From NCBI RefSeq assembly GCF_020639365.1, contig NZ_JAINUL010000001.1:3642661-3706660 (forward strand): 64,000 nucleotides of DNA. The letters are read 5' to 3'. Position numbers and translations under genes: made by a program. Origin of the DNA: Streptomyces flavotricini (GTDB lineage Bacteria; Actinomycetota; Actinomycetes; Streptomycetales; Streptomycetaceae). The notes beneath the pieces were generated by a model. The model searched no databases. It was given only the letters and a program-made list of their open reading frames with translations, and was not told the DNA's origin. Shown here piece by piece: positions 14,957 to 22,822 of the stretch (position 1 is the stretch's first letter; each line of letters begins with the position of its first letter).

Positions 14957-16651
14957 GTGAACCGCATACGCTCGCTCGCCCTCCTGGGCGCCGCCACCCT
15001 GACCGCAGGCGGCCTGACCGCCCTCGCGACCGGCACCGCGCAGGCCGCCGACATCAACGTCGTCCGCAACGGAGGCTTCGAGTCCGGGCTCGCCGACTGG
15101 ACCTGCAGCTCCGGGAGCGGGGCCGTCGTCTCCTCCCCCGTCCGCACGGGGGCCGCCGCCCTCAAAGGAACGCCGGCGGGTCAGGACAGCGCGCAGTGCA
15201 GTCAGACCGTCAAGGTCAAGCCGAACTCGACGTACACGCTCAGCGAGCAGGTGCAGGGCTCGTACGTGTACCTCGGCGTGACCGGGACCGGCACGCAGGA
15301 CGTGTCCACCTGGACCCCCGGCTCGGGCGGCGGCTGGCAGCAGCTCTCCACCACCTTCACCACGGGCGCGAGCACCACGCAGGTGACGGTGTGGACGCAC
15401 GGCTGGTACGGACAGCCCGCCTACGTCGTCGACGACTTCAGCGTCTTCGGCCCGGACGGGGGCGGCGGCACCGACCCCGGCCCGTCCGTCCCCGGCGCCC
15501 CGGCCGGCGCCGCCGTTTCCGGCCAGAGCGCGAACGGGCTCACCCTTTCGTGGAACGCGGTCAGCGGCGCGAGCGGCTACTACGTCTATCAGGACGGAGT
15601 CCGCGTCAAGACCGTGTCCGGCTCCCCCGCCCAGATCACCGGGCTCACCGCCGCCACCTCGTACTCCTTCCAGGTGAGCGCGTACAACGCGGCGGGCGAG
15701 GGCCCGAAGTCGGCGGCGGTGACCGGCACGACGACCGGCGGCGGCAACCCGGACCCGAACCCGTCGGTGCCCAAGCACGCGCTGACCGGCTACTGGCAGA
15801 ACTTCAACAACGGCGCGACCGTCCAGAAGATCTCCGACGTCCCGGCCCAGTACGACATCATCGCGGTCTCCTTCGCCGATGCCACGACCACGCCCGGGGC
15901 CATCGCCTTCAACCTCGACTCGGCCGGTCTCGGCGGCTACACGGTCGCCCAGTTCAAGGCCGACATCGCCGCGAAGAAGGCCGCCGGCAAGTCCGTCATC
16001 CTCTCCATCGGCGGCGAGAAGGGCACCATCTCGGTGAACGACCCGACCTCCGCGAACAACCTGGCGAACTCGGCGTACGCGCTGATGCAGGAGTACGGCT
16101 TCAGCGGGATCGACATCGACCTGGAGAACGGCCTCAACCCGACCTACATGACGCAGGCGCTGCGCTCGCTGTCCGCCAAGGCCGGCTCCTCGCTCGTCAT
16201 CACGATGGCCCCGCAGACCATCGACATGCAGTCCACGTCGGGCGGCTACTTCAAGACGGCTCTGAACATCAAGGACATCCTGACCGTCGTCAACATGCAG
16301 TACTACAACAGCGGCTCGATGAACGGCTGCGACGGCAAGGTCTACTCGCAGGGCTCGGTGGACTTCCTCACCGCACTGGCCTGCATCCAGCTGGAGGGCG
16401 GGCTCGACCCCTCGCAGGTGGGCATCGGCGTGCCGGCCTCGCCGAGCGGCGCGGGCAGCGGGTACGTCTCCCCGACCATCGTGAACAACGCCCTGGACTG
16501 CCTGGCCAGGGGCACGAACTGCGGGTCCTTCAAGCCGTCGAGGACCTACCCGGGACTGCGCGGCGCGATGACCTGGTCGACCAACTGGGACGCCAAGGCG
16601 GGTAGCGCTTGGTCCAACTCGGTGGGTCCGAAGGTTCACGCCCTGCCCTAG
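14957..16651 (+). CDS. Secreted GH18 chitinase with CBM-like and FnIII modules
   Basis: A 564-residue exported chitinase. The signal peptide (1-32) ends ATGTAQA. A carbohydrate-binding beta-sandwich (about 33-165) starts NVVRNGGFESGLADW. A Gly/Pro linker is followed by a fibronectin III module (about 178-258: PGAPAGAAVSGQSANGLTLSWNAV to YNAAGEGPKS). The GH18 barrel covers about 272-560: ALTGYWQNFNN, SVILSIGGEKG, and the catalytic strand GFSGIDIDLEN with acid/base Glu390. The first Asp of DGxDxDxE is Ser383 here. It starts at GTG 14957 with a GGAG-like site. The DasR-type site upstream predicts induction by chitin products. It would hydrolyse chitin outside the cell. Confidence 0.93.
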   Translation: MNRIRSLALLGAATLTAGGLTALATGTAQAADINVVRNGGFESGLADWTCSSGSGAVVSSPVRTGAAALKGTPAGQDSAQCSQTVKVKPNSTYTLSEQVQGSYVYLGVTGTGTQDVSTWTPGSGGGWQQLSTTFTTGASTTQVTVWTHGWYGQPAYVVDDFSVFGPDGGGGTDPGPSVPGAPAGAAVSGQSANGLTLSWNAVSGASGYYVYQDGVRVKTVSGSPAQITGLTAATSYSFQVSAYNAAGEGPKSAAVTGTTTGGGNPDPNPSVPKHALTGYWQNFNNGATVQKISDVPAQYDIIAVSFADATTTPGAIAFNLDSAGLGGYTVAQFKADIAAKKAAGKSVILSIGGEKGTISVNDPTSANNLANSAYALMQEYGFSGIDIDLENGLNPTYMTQALRSLSAKAGSSLVITMAPQTIDMQSTSGGYFKTALNIKDILTVVNMQYYNSGSMNGCDGKVYSQGSVDFLTALACIQLEGGLDPSQVGIGVPASPSGAGSGYVSPTIVNNALDCLARGTNCGSFKPSRTYPGLRGAMTWSTNWDAKAGSAWSNSVGPKVHALP

Positions 16652-16808
16652 GCGGTACGTGTGGGGGTGGCCGTCCCGGTGGGTGGCCGTCCGGCGGGCC
16701 GCCATCCCGGCGGATCTGGCCGGAATGGAGTTCTTGACCGGGACATGCCAGAAGAGCACGCTGTGCGCGTCCGCACGGCTACCCCCACACTCCCACCCAG
16801 GAGAACGC

Positions 16809-18146
16809 ATGCGGCTCCACACCCGACGCAGGGCCGCCGTCACGGCGGCCCTGCTCGCTCTCGCGCTCGGCGCACCCGCCTACGGCATGAGCGCGACGGC
16901 GGCCCCGCCGCCGACCCCCTCGACCGCCACCCAGGACGAGGCCGTCACCCAGTACGAGATCAAGGGCCCGGCCACGGCGGCCGAACGCACGGCCCTGCTC
17001 CGTACGGGCGTCTCGATCGACGAGGTCGACGCCCGCTCGGTCGTCGTCAGCGCCGACCCCATGCAGGCCAAGGAGCTGCGGGCGCTCGGCTACAAGCTGA
17101 CCGCGCTGCCAGGGCCGCCCGACCGCTCCGAGCGGGGGGTCGCGGCGAACCCGATGGATTTCCCGTCCAAGGACTCGATGTACCACAACTACGCCGAGGC
17201 CGGCGCGGAGATCGACCAGCGCATCGCGCAGTACCCCTCGATCATGAGCAAGAAGGTGATCGGGAAGTCGTACCAGGGCCGGGACATCGTCGCCATCAAG
17301 ATCAGCGACAACGTCGCCACCGACGAGAACGAGCCCGAAGTGCTCTTCACGCACCACCAGCACGCCCGCGAGCACCTGACCGTCGAGATGGCGCTCTACC
17401 TGCTCAAGGAGTTCGGCTCCAAGTACGGCACCGACTCGCGGATCACCAACATGGTCAACGGCCGCGAGATCTGGATCGTGCCGGACCTCAACCCGGACGG
17501 CGGCGAGTACGACATCGCCACCGGCTCGTACCGCTCCTGGCGCAAGAACCGGCAGCCGAACGCCGGCTCCTCGTACGTCGGCACCGACCTGAACCGCAAC
17601 TGGGACTACAAGTGGGGCTGCTGCGGCGGCTCCAGCAGCAGCAAGAGCTCCGAGACCTACCGCGGGGCGGCCGGCGAGTCGGCCCCCGAGGTGAAGGTGG
17701 TCGCGGACTTCGTGCGCAGCCGCGTGATCGGCGGCAAGCAGCAGATCACCGCGTCGATCGACTTCCACACGTACAGCCAGCTGGTGCTGTGGCCCTTCGG
17801 GTGGACGTACAACGACACCGCGCCGGGCCTGACGGCGGACGACCTCGCCGTCTACAAGACCATCGGCACGAGCATGGCCCGCAGCAACGGCTACACGCCG
17901 GAGCAGTCGAGCGACCTGTACATCACGGACGGGACGATCGACGACTGGCTGTGGGGCAACCAGAAGATCTTCACGTACACCTTCGAGATGTACCCGTCCG
18001 AGTCCGGCAGCGGGGGCGGCTTCTACCCGCCGGACGAGGTGATCGAGCGCGAGACGGCGCGCAACCGCGACGCCGTGCTGCAGCTTCTGGAGAACGCGGA
18101 CTGCATGTACCGCTCGATCGGGAAGCAGGCGCAGTACTGCACGTGA
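16809..18146 (+). CDS. Secreted M14 zinc carboxypeptidase
   Basis: A 445-residue exported metallocarboxypeptidase. The signal peptide covers about 1-31, an activation propeptide runs to about 110 (including VDARSVVVSADPMQAKELRALGYKL), and the M14 domain follows. Zinc ligands are in HHQHAREHLTVE (HxxE) and the later His in SIDFHTYSQL. Substrate-binding DLNRNWDYKWG and catalytic Glu in YTFEMYPSE are present. The ATG at 16809 has AGGAG 5 bases upstream; an in-frame extension to 16659 has no ribosome site and would bury the signal peptide. It resembles the Streptomyces carboxypeptidase T/SG family and degrades peptides outside the cell. A perfect hairpin follows it. Confidence 0.93.
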   Translation: MRLHTRRRAAVTAALLALALGAPAYGMSATAAPPPTPSTATQDEAVTQYEIKGPATAAERTALLRTGVSIDEVDARSVVVSADPMQAKELRALGYKLTALPGPPDRSERGVAANPMDFPSKDSMYHNYAEAGAEIDQRIAQYPSIMSKKVIGKSYQGRDIVAIKISDNVATDENEPEVLFTHHQHAREHLTVEMALYLLKEFGSKYGTDSRITNMVNGREIWIVPDLNPDGGEYDIATGSYRSWRKNRQPNAGSSYVGTDLNRNWDYKWGCCGGSSSSKSSETYRGAAGESAPEVKVVADFVRSRVIGGKQQITASIDFHTYSQLVLWPFGWTYNDTAPGLTADDLAVYKTIGTSMARSNGYTPEQSSDLYITDGTIDDWLWGNQKIFTYTFEMYPSESGSGGGFYPPDEVIERETARNRDAVLQLLENADCMYRSIGKQAQYCT

Positions 18147-18161
18147 TCCGGGAGCCGGACC

Positions 18162-18191
18162 GGGGGCGCCCCACCGCCAGGGGGGCGCCCC
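18162..18191. terminator. Bidirectional hairpin between M14 peptidase and TPR gene
   Basis: GGGGGCGCCCC (18162-18172) and GGGGGCGCCCC (18181-18191) can pair across an 8-base loop; each arm is also partly self-complementary. It lies between two convergent genes, with the second stop codon 2 bases past the right arm. Confidence 0.75.
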
Positions 18192-18192
18192 T

Positions 18193-19794
18193 TCAGCTTT
18201 CGGAGCGGCCGCTCGGGAGGGCGGGCGCCGCCTGCCCCGCGATCCGCAGGAGCGCGCCCGTGACCTCGACGTCCGGGTGCGCGGGGCCGAGCACCCGGAC
18301 GCGCGCGCGGTGGATCTCTTCGAGGAGCGGCCGGGCGGCGTCCGGGCCGTCGAGTGCCAGTACCGCGTAGGCGAGGGCCGTCCTGGTCAGCAGCGTGTGG
18401 GGGTGTTCGGCGCCCAGCACCCGGGTCCGGGCGTCCCGCACCTGTTCGTACAGCGGCCTTGCCGCTCGCGGGTCGTGACGGTGCGTCACGACAGCGCGGT
18501 TGTGGCGGATGCCCAGGGTGACACGGGACTCGTCGCCCAGTGCGCGCTTGGACTGTTCACACAGGTGCCCGAGCAGCACCCGGGCAGCGGGCATGTCGAC
18601 GGCCGCCAGGATGACGGACAGGACGTTGCCGGCGGCGAGGGTGGAGGGATGGTCCTCGCCCAGGACGCACAGAGCATCGATGTGCGTCTGCTCGGCCAGT
18701 TCCAGCGAACGGTGCGGGTCCCCGTCGGCGTGGACGAGCCTGGCGTGGCGAGCACGCGCCTTCAGGGTCAGCGGGTGCGCCCGGCCCAGGTGCTGCGTCG
18801 CGTCGGCGACGATGCGCTCCAGCGATTTCCGGCCGTGCGCGGCGGAGCGCGTGCCCTTCCAGTGCACCTGCGCCGCCTGGATCCGGGCGGCGAACAGCAC
18901 GGGGTGGTGCGCCTCGTACTCCGCCACGAGGTCCGGCAGCAGGCGGGCCAGCTGGTCCTCGGCTTCGTCGATCTCGCCGACCATCTTGGCCGCGTGGGCC
19001 CCGCCGAGCCGGGAGAGCAGGGTGATCCGGTCGTCGGAGCCATCGCGTGCCACTTCCCGGTAGAGCCTGCGCCCCTGCGCCGCATCGCCCGCGGACGCCG
19101 TCCAGGCCGCCAGCCGGAGGCGGGCGAGCCGCGTGAGCGTGTGCTCCTCCCCGAGGGCCGCGCGGCACTCGGCCAGCAGGGTGTCGGTCGCGGCCCTCGC
19201 CGCGCGGCGGTTTCCCGCCTCCCCGACCCAGTACGCGGCCACGTGCCGGACGGCCAGCGCCTCCGGATCCCGCAGCCCGTGCGCCTCCAGGACGCTGCGC
19301 TGGAGTTCCCACGCGACATCGCGGGCCTGGCGGTACATGCCCAGGGCCGCGAGCTCACCGATGGCGGCGGCCGTGCGAGACGTGTGCCGGTCTTTCGGCC
19401 AGCCGATCCCGGGGCCCGGTCGGCGTCCCGCCAGTGGGTCGTCCCAGCCGAACACCCCCTCGGTTCCCGTGACCGGGGGCTGCGCGGCATGGCCGCGGTC
19501 CCGGTCGTCGAGCGCCTCCCACCGGGCCTGCCAGGCCCTCCGGTCCAGCCAGGGGGCGGCGGCCGGGTGGTCCTGCTCGGTGTTGGCGAGCAGGACCGCG
19601 ACCAGGTCCGCGAGCTTCCCGGTGCATTCCCTCCCGGCCCTCGTATCCGCCCTGCGCAGCAGGTCGGAAACGGTCGACTTGGGCAGGGAAGTGCCCATCG
19701 CCCCGGCCGCGTTCACGATCTGCCTGTAGCGCATCCCGGTGGCTTCGTTCAAGGACCGCAGATCCGAACGGAACTGGCTCCACGAGTCTTTCAT
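18193..19794 (-). CDS. HTH-like N-terminus plus tetratricopeptide repeat protein
   Basis: A 533-residue protein. The N-terminus resembles a short Xre-like helix-turn-helix (FRSDLRSLNEATGMRYRQIVNAAGAMGTSLPKSTVSDLLRRAD). A linker with Trp-rich segments follows, then TPR/kinesin-light-chain-type repeats spaced about 42 residues: ALGEEHTLTRLARLRLA, GRAHPLTLKARARHA, GEDHPSTLAAGNVLS, LGAEHPHTLLTRTAL and LGPAHPDVEVTGALL. Streptomyces has many such proteins near small partner genes. The ATG at 19794 fits the conserved N-terminus. It is divergent from a small membrane-protein gene. Probably a regulator or scaffold; target unknown. Confidence 0.8.
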   Translation of the reverse strand: MKDSWSQFRSDLRSLNEATGMRYRQIVNAAGAMGTSLPKSTVSDLLRRADTRAGRECTGKLADLVAVLLANTEQDHPAAAPWLDRRAWQARWEALDDRDRGHAAQPPVTGTEGVFGWDDPLAGRRPGPGIGWPKDRHTSRTAAAIGELAALGMYRQARDVAWELQRSVLEAHGLRDPEALAVRHVAAYWVGEAGNRRAARAATDTLLAECRAALGEEHTLTRLARLRLAAWTASAGDAAQGRRLYREVARDGSDDRITLLSRLGGAHAAKMVGEIDEAEDQLARLLPDLVAEYEAHHPVLFAARIQAAQVHWKGTRSAAHGRKSLERIVADATQHLGRAHPLTLKARARHARLVHADGDPHRSLELAEQTHIDALCVLGEDHPSTLAAGNVLSVILAAVDMPAARVLLGHLCEQSKRALGDESRVTLGIRHNRAVVTHRHDPRAARPLYEQVRDARTRVLGAEHPHTLLTRTALAYAVLALDGPDAARPLLEEIHRARVRVLGPAHPDVEVTGALLRIAGQAAPALPSGRSES

Positions 19795-19799
19795 GGGCC

Positions 19800-19885
19800 G
19801 ATCTTCCCGGACGCCGGGACGGCGCGGGCCGTTTCCGGGACGCCCGCGGCGCCGTCCGGGACGCAACCGGACCGTCCCGGAATCC
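19800..19885. repeat. Cluster of CCGGGACG-like repeats in a divergent promoter region
   Basis: Between the TPR gene and the small membrane-protein gene, copies of CCGGGACG or close variants occur near 19812, 19838 and 19856, with an inverted copy (CGTCCCGG) near 19871. The spacing is irregular. They may be binding sites for the HTH-containing TPR protein or a mere compositional feature. Confidence 0.4.
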
Positions 19886-19964
19886 GCATGGCCGGCCCCG
19901 CAGGTGTTGACCTGGGGCTCCACGGCCGGGGACAAGCCGCGGCCGTGACGTGAAGGAGCCTGCC

Positions 19965-20180
19965 GTGCCCGTTTCCCCGAACCCGTCCGGGTCCAAGTCC
20001 ACCTTCGAACCCGAGTCCGGGCCGGGTTCCGCGACCCGTCCGCGCCGCCCGTACTTCGAGCTGCGCGTCGGCGACTTCGAGATGAGCCTGGGGCGGCGGC
20101 CCGCCCGGCTGATCGGCTGGCTGGGGTCCGCCCTCGTCTCCGCGGGCGGGGTGTGGCTGGGCGTCAACTGGCCTTTCTGA
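19965..20180 (+). CDS. Small membrane protein, hypothetical
   Basis: About 71 residues. The first 45 are polar (Ser/Pro-rich, then RPRRPYFELRVGDFEMSLGRRP), followed by one C-terminal membrane helix (LIGWLGSALVSAGGVWLGVNWPF). The start at GTG 19965 has AAGGAG 6 bases upstream; GTG 19950 would add 5 residues but lacks a site. It is divergent from the HTH/TPR gene, a pairing often seen in Streptomyces, so they may work together. No function recognised. Confidence 0.65.
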   Translation: MPVSPNPSGSKSTFEPESGPGSATRPRRPYFELRVGDFEMSLGRRPARLIGWLGSALVSAGGVWLGVNWPF

Positions 20181-20187
20181 GGCCCGG

Positions 20188-20598
20188 TCAGCCGAGGACG
20201 GCGAGGGCGTCGATCTCGATGAGGAGGCCCGCGGGGAGGCCCACGTAGACCGTGGTGCGGGCGGCCGGGGCCTCCTTCAGGCCCTGCTCCTCGAAGTAGG
20301 CGTTGTACAGGGCGTTCATCTCGGCGAAGTGGTCCGTGTCGGTCAGGTAGACGCGGATCATCATCACGTCGTCCCAGCCCGCGCCGCCGGCCTCCAGTAC
20401 GGAGCGGACGTTCTCCAGCGTCTGGAGGGTCTGCTCGCGCAGGGTCGGGCCGGCGGGGGTGGGCGCCTGGCCGTCCACGTGCGGGAGGAAGCCGACCTGT
20501 CCGGCGACCTGGAGGATGTTCCCCTTGCGCACGCCGTGCGAGAAGCGGGCGGGCGGGGTGGTGTGGGTGTCGGGGGTGATGGCGGTCTTCTCGGTCAC
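20188..20598 (-). CDS. RidA-family enamine/imine deaminase
   Basis: A 136-residue RidA/YjgF/YER057c/UK114 protein: FSHGVRKGNILQVAGQVGFLP, LREQTLQTLENVRSVLEAGGAGWDDVMMIRVYLTD and the signature AARTTVYVGLPAGLLIEIDALAV. RidA proteins hydrolyse reactive enamines/imines released by PLP enzymes. Its GTG start overlaps the IclR gene stop by 4 bases, and the IclR gene is divergent from a PLP-dependent D-amino-acid enzyme. A role in clearing imines from that enzyme is the natural reading. The invariant Arg of canonical RidA is present in AARTTVYV. Confidence 0.9.
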   Translation of the reverse strand: MTEKTAITPDTHTTPPARFSHGVRKGNILQVAGQVGFLPHVDGQAPTPAGPTLREQTLQTLENVRSVLEAGGAGWDDVMMIRVYLTDTDHFAEMNALYNAYFEEQGLKEAPAARTTVYVGLPAGLLIEIDALAVLG

Positions 20599-21368
20599 GG
20601 GGTGTCCTCGTCGTTCTGTGGGACGTGCGGGGAGCCGGAGTACTCCCGGCTGATGGTGTCGGCGGTGCGCAGGACCAGGGGGAGCAGTTCGAGCAGCCCC
20701 TCGGCGGTGACGACCACGCTGGGCGCGGAGACGGACAGGGCGGCGACGGCCTGGCCACCGGGCCCGCGCACGGGCGCGCCCAGGCAGTTGACGGACTCCT
20801 CGTGCCCGCCGAGATCGGTGGCCCAGCCCTGGTCCCGTACGCGGGCCAGCTCGCGCAGGAAGGCCTGCGCGTCGGGGGTGGAGCGGGCGGTGTGGCGGGG
20901 GTAGTCGACGCGCTCGGCGAGGCTGCGCCGCTCGGCCTCGGGGAGGTCGGCGAGCAGCACCTTCGCGACGGCGGCGACCGTGAGGGGGACGGGGCGGCCG
21001 ATGCGGGAGTACATGCGGACGGGGTAGCGGCTCTCGACCTTGTCGATGTACACCACCTCGTCGTCCTGGTGGAGGGCGAGGTGCACGGTGTGGCCGGTGA
21101 GGCGGTTGAGCTCGACGAGGTGGGGGTGGGCGACGGTGCGGACGTCGAGGCTCTCGACTGCTTCGGCGGCGAGCGCGAAGAGCTGGGCCCCCAGGCGGTA
21201 GCGGCCGTCGGGCTGGCGGTAGACGAAGCCGTGCTCGTGCAGGGTGCGCAGGAGGCGCAGGGCGGTGCTCTTGTGCACGCCGAGCTCCTCGGCGACCTCC
21301 CCGAGACCCGCCGCGCCCTTGGCGAGCAGCGGCAGGATGCCGAGCGCCCTGTCCACCGACTGGCTCAC
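20595..21368 (-). CDS. IclR-family transcriptional regulator
   Basis: A 257-residue regulator. The N-terminal winged helix covers about 1-62 (SVDRALGILPLLAKGAAGLGEVAEELGVHKSTALRLLRTLHEHGFV). The C-terminal effector domain has RIGRPVPLTVAAVAKVLLA, ATDLGGHEESVNCLGAPVRG and AALSVSAPS. The GTG at 21368 has GGAAGGA upstream; upstream in-frame sequence is not conserved-looking. It is divergent from the D-amino-acid enzyme gene, with an inverted-repeat operator between them, and co-transcribed with RidA. It probably represses D-amino-acid catabolism until an effector appears. Confidence 0.9.
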   Translation of the reverse strand: MSQSVDRALGILPLLAKGAAGLGEVAEELGVHKSTALRLLRTLHEHGFVYRQPDGRYRLGAQLFALAAEAVESLDVRTVAHPHLVELNRLTGHTVHLALHQDDEVVYIDKVESRYPVRMYSRIGRPVPLTVAAVAKVLLADLPEAERRSLAERVDYPRHTARSTPDAQAFLRELARVRDQGWATDLGGHEESVNCLGAPVRGPGGQAVAALSVSAPSVVVTAEGLLELLPLVLRTADTISREYSGSPHVPQNDEDTP

Positions 21369-21486
21369 GCCGCGTCCTTCCCTGCTGCCGTAGCCGTCCG
21401 CCGCGCGCGGGCTTTGCGGAACCCGCCCACGCGGCCGGCCGTTGACCCCACGTATGCAGGATGCTAGACAGCAAGCGGCACAACAC

Positions 21487-21513
21487 GCAACGCACGTTGC
21501 AGAGAATGCAACG
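21487..21513. promoter_or_regulatory. IclR-type operator with three half-sites
   Basis: Three alternating half-sites form two overlapping inverted repeats: GCAACG-CA-CGTTGC (21487-21500) and CGTTGCA-GAGAA-TGCAACG (21495-21513). They lie just upstream of the ribosome site of the D-amino-acid enzyme gene and within the divergent region of the IclR gene. Confidence 0.75.
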
Positions 21514-21528
21514 CGAGGAGGAATCCGC

Positions 21529-22809
21529 ATGGGCAGCGACGCAGTCCGACGGCTCGCCGACGAACCGCTCGACCACCGGTTCAAGGGGCTGCCGCCCGAC
21601 GCCGAGCGGGCGGGGCTCACCGTCGGGCAGCTGGCCGCCGAGAAGCGGGACCTCTACTCCGGCGGTTTCACCACCCCCGTCCTGACGCTCGACGCCGAAG
21701 CGCTGGAGCACAACCTCACCGCCCTCGGCACCTACGCCGCCCGCCACGGCCTCGCCTTCGCCCCGCACGGCAAGACCTGCATGGCTCCGCAGCTCTTCCG
21801 GCGCCAGCTCGACCACGGCGCCTGGGGCATCACCGCCGCCGTCCCCCACCAGGCCCGCGTCTACCGGGCCTTCGGCATCCAGCGGATCTTCCTCGCCAAC
21901 GAGCTCGTCGACCCGGCCGCGCTGCGCTGGGTGGCCGCCGAGCTCGCCGCCGACCCCGGCTTCCGCTTCGTCTGCTACGTGGACTCCGTCCGCGGGGTGC
22001 AGCTCATGGACCGGGCCCTGCGGGGGCAGCCCCAGGTCGTCGACGTCGTCGTCGAGCTCGGCGCCGGCGAGGGCGCCCGCACCGGTGCCCGGACCGACGA
22101 GGACTGCCGGGCCGTCGCCGACGCCGTGGCCGAGTCCGCCACCCTGCGCCTCGTCGGCATCGCCGGGTACGAGGCCGAGGTCCCCGGCGCGGATCCGGAA
22201 TCCGTCCACGCGTACCTGCGCCGGCTCACGGCGCTGGCCGTCGAGTTCGACCGGGCCGGGCGGTTCGCCGCCGACCTCTCGGAGATCGTCGTCAGCGCCG
22301 GCGGCTCCGCCTGGTTCGACGCCGTCGCCGACGTGTTCGCCGAACTCCCGGAGCTCTCGCGACCGGTGCTGAGGCTCCTGCGCTCCGGTGCGTACGTCTC
22401 CCACGACCACGGCTGGTACACCCGCCTGACCCCCTTCAACCGCGTCCCGGAGGAGGGCGGCCTGCGCCCCGCCTTCCGGCTCTGGACCCAGGTCGTCTCC
22501 CGCCCCTCCCCCACGCAGGCCTTCGTCAACGCCGGCAAGCGCGACATCGCGTACGACCTCGGCCTGCCCGAGGCCGAGCTGGTGCGCGACGCGCTGACCG
22601 GCGAGGAGCGCCCGGCCGCCGGAGTCCGCGTGGTCAAACTCTCCGACCAGCACGCCTGGCTGGAGACCGAGGCCGCGGACGACGTGAACGTCGGGGACTG
22701 GGTGGCGCTCGGCATGTCCCACCCCTGCACGATCTTCGAGAAGTGGCCGCTGATCCCGGTCGTCGAGGCCGACGGCACGGTCACCGACTACGTCCGCACC
22801 TTCTTCTAG
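21529..22809 (+). CDS. PLP-dependent D-amino-acid dehydratase/aldolase-like enzyme (amino acid deaminase)
   Basis: A 426-residue fold-type III PLP enzyme of the D-threonine aldolase / D-serine dehydratase (DSD1) group. The alanine-racemase-like barrel begins around 40 (FTTPVLTLDAEALEHNL), the PLP Lys is at about 82 in FAPHGKTCMAPQ, and C-terminal metal ligands are in LSDQHAWLE and GMSHPCTIFEKW (His and Cys). The ATG at 21529 is preceded by GAGGAGGAA. It likely converts D-Ser/D-Thr-like amino acids to oxo acid plus ammonia, or cleaves beta-hydroxy D-amino acids. It is followed 13 bases later by an N-acyl-D-amino-acid deacylase that would supply substrate. Confidence 0.87.
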   Translation: MGSDAVRRLADEPLDHRFKGLPPDAERAGLTVGQLAAEKRDLYSGGFTTPVLTLDAEALEHNLTALGTYAARHGLAFAPHGKTCMAPQLFRRQLDHGAWGITAAVPHQARVYRAFGIQRIFLANELVDPAALRWVAAELAADPGFRFVCYVDSVRGVQLMDRALRGQPQVVDVVVELGAGEGARTGARTDEDCRAVADAVAESATLRLVGIAGYEAEVPGADPESVHAYLRRLTALAVEFDRAGRFAADLSEIVVSAGGSAWFDAVADVFAELPELSRPVLRLLRSGAYVSHDHGWYTRLTPFNRVPEEGGLRPAFRLWTQVVSRPSPTQAFVNAGKRDIAYDLGLPEAELVRDALTGEERPAAGVRVVKLSDQHAWLETEAADDVNVGDWVALGMSHPCTIFEKWPLIPVVEADGTVTDYVRTFF

Positions 22810-22822
22810 CCGAGCCGCGCCG

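Noticed and set aside
16659..16808. N-terminal extension of the M14 carboxypeptidase
   Set aside because: It has no ribosome site and would place 50 residues before a clear signal peptide; ATG 16809 has AGGAG.
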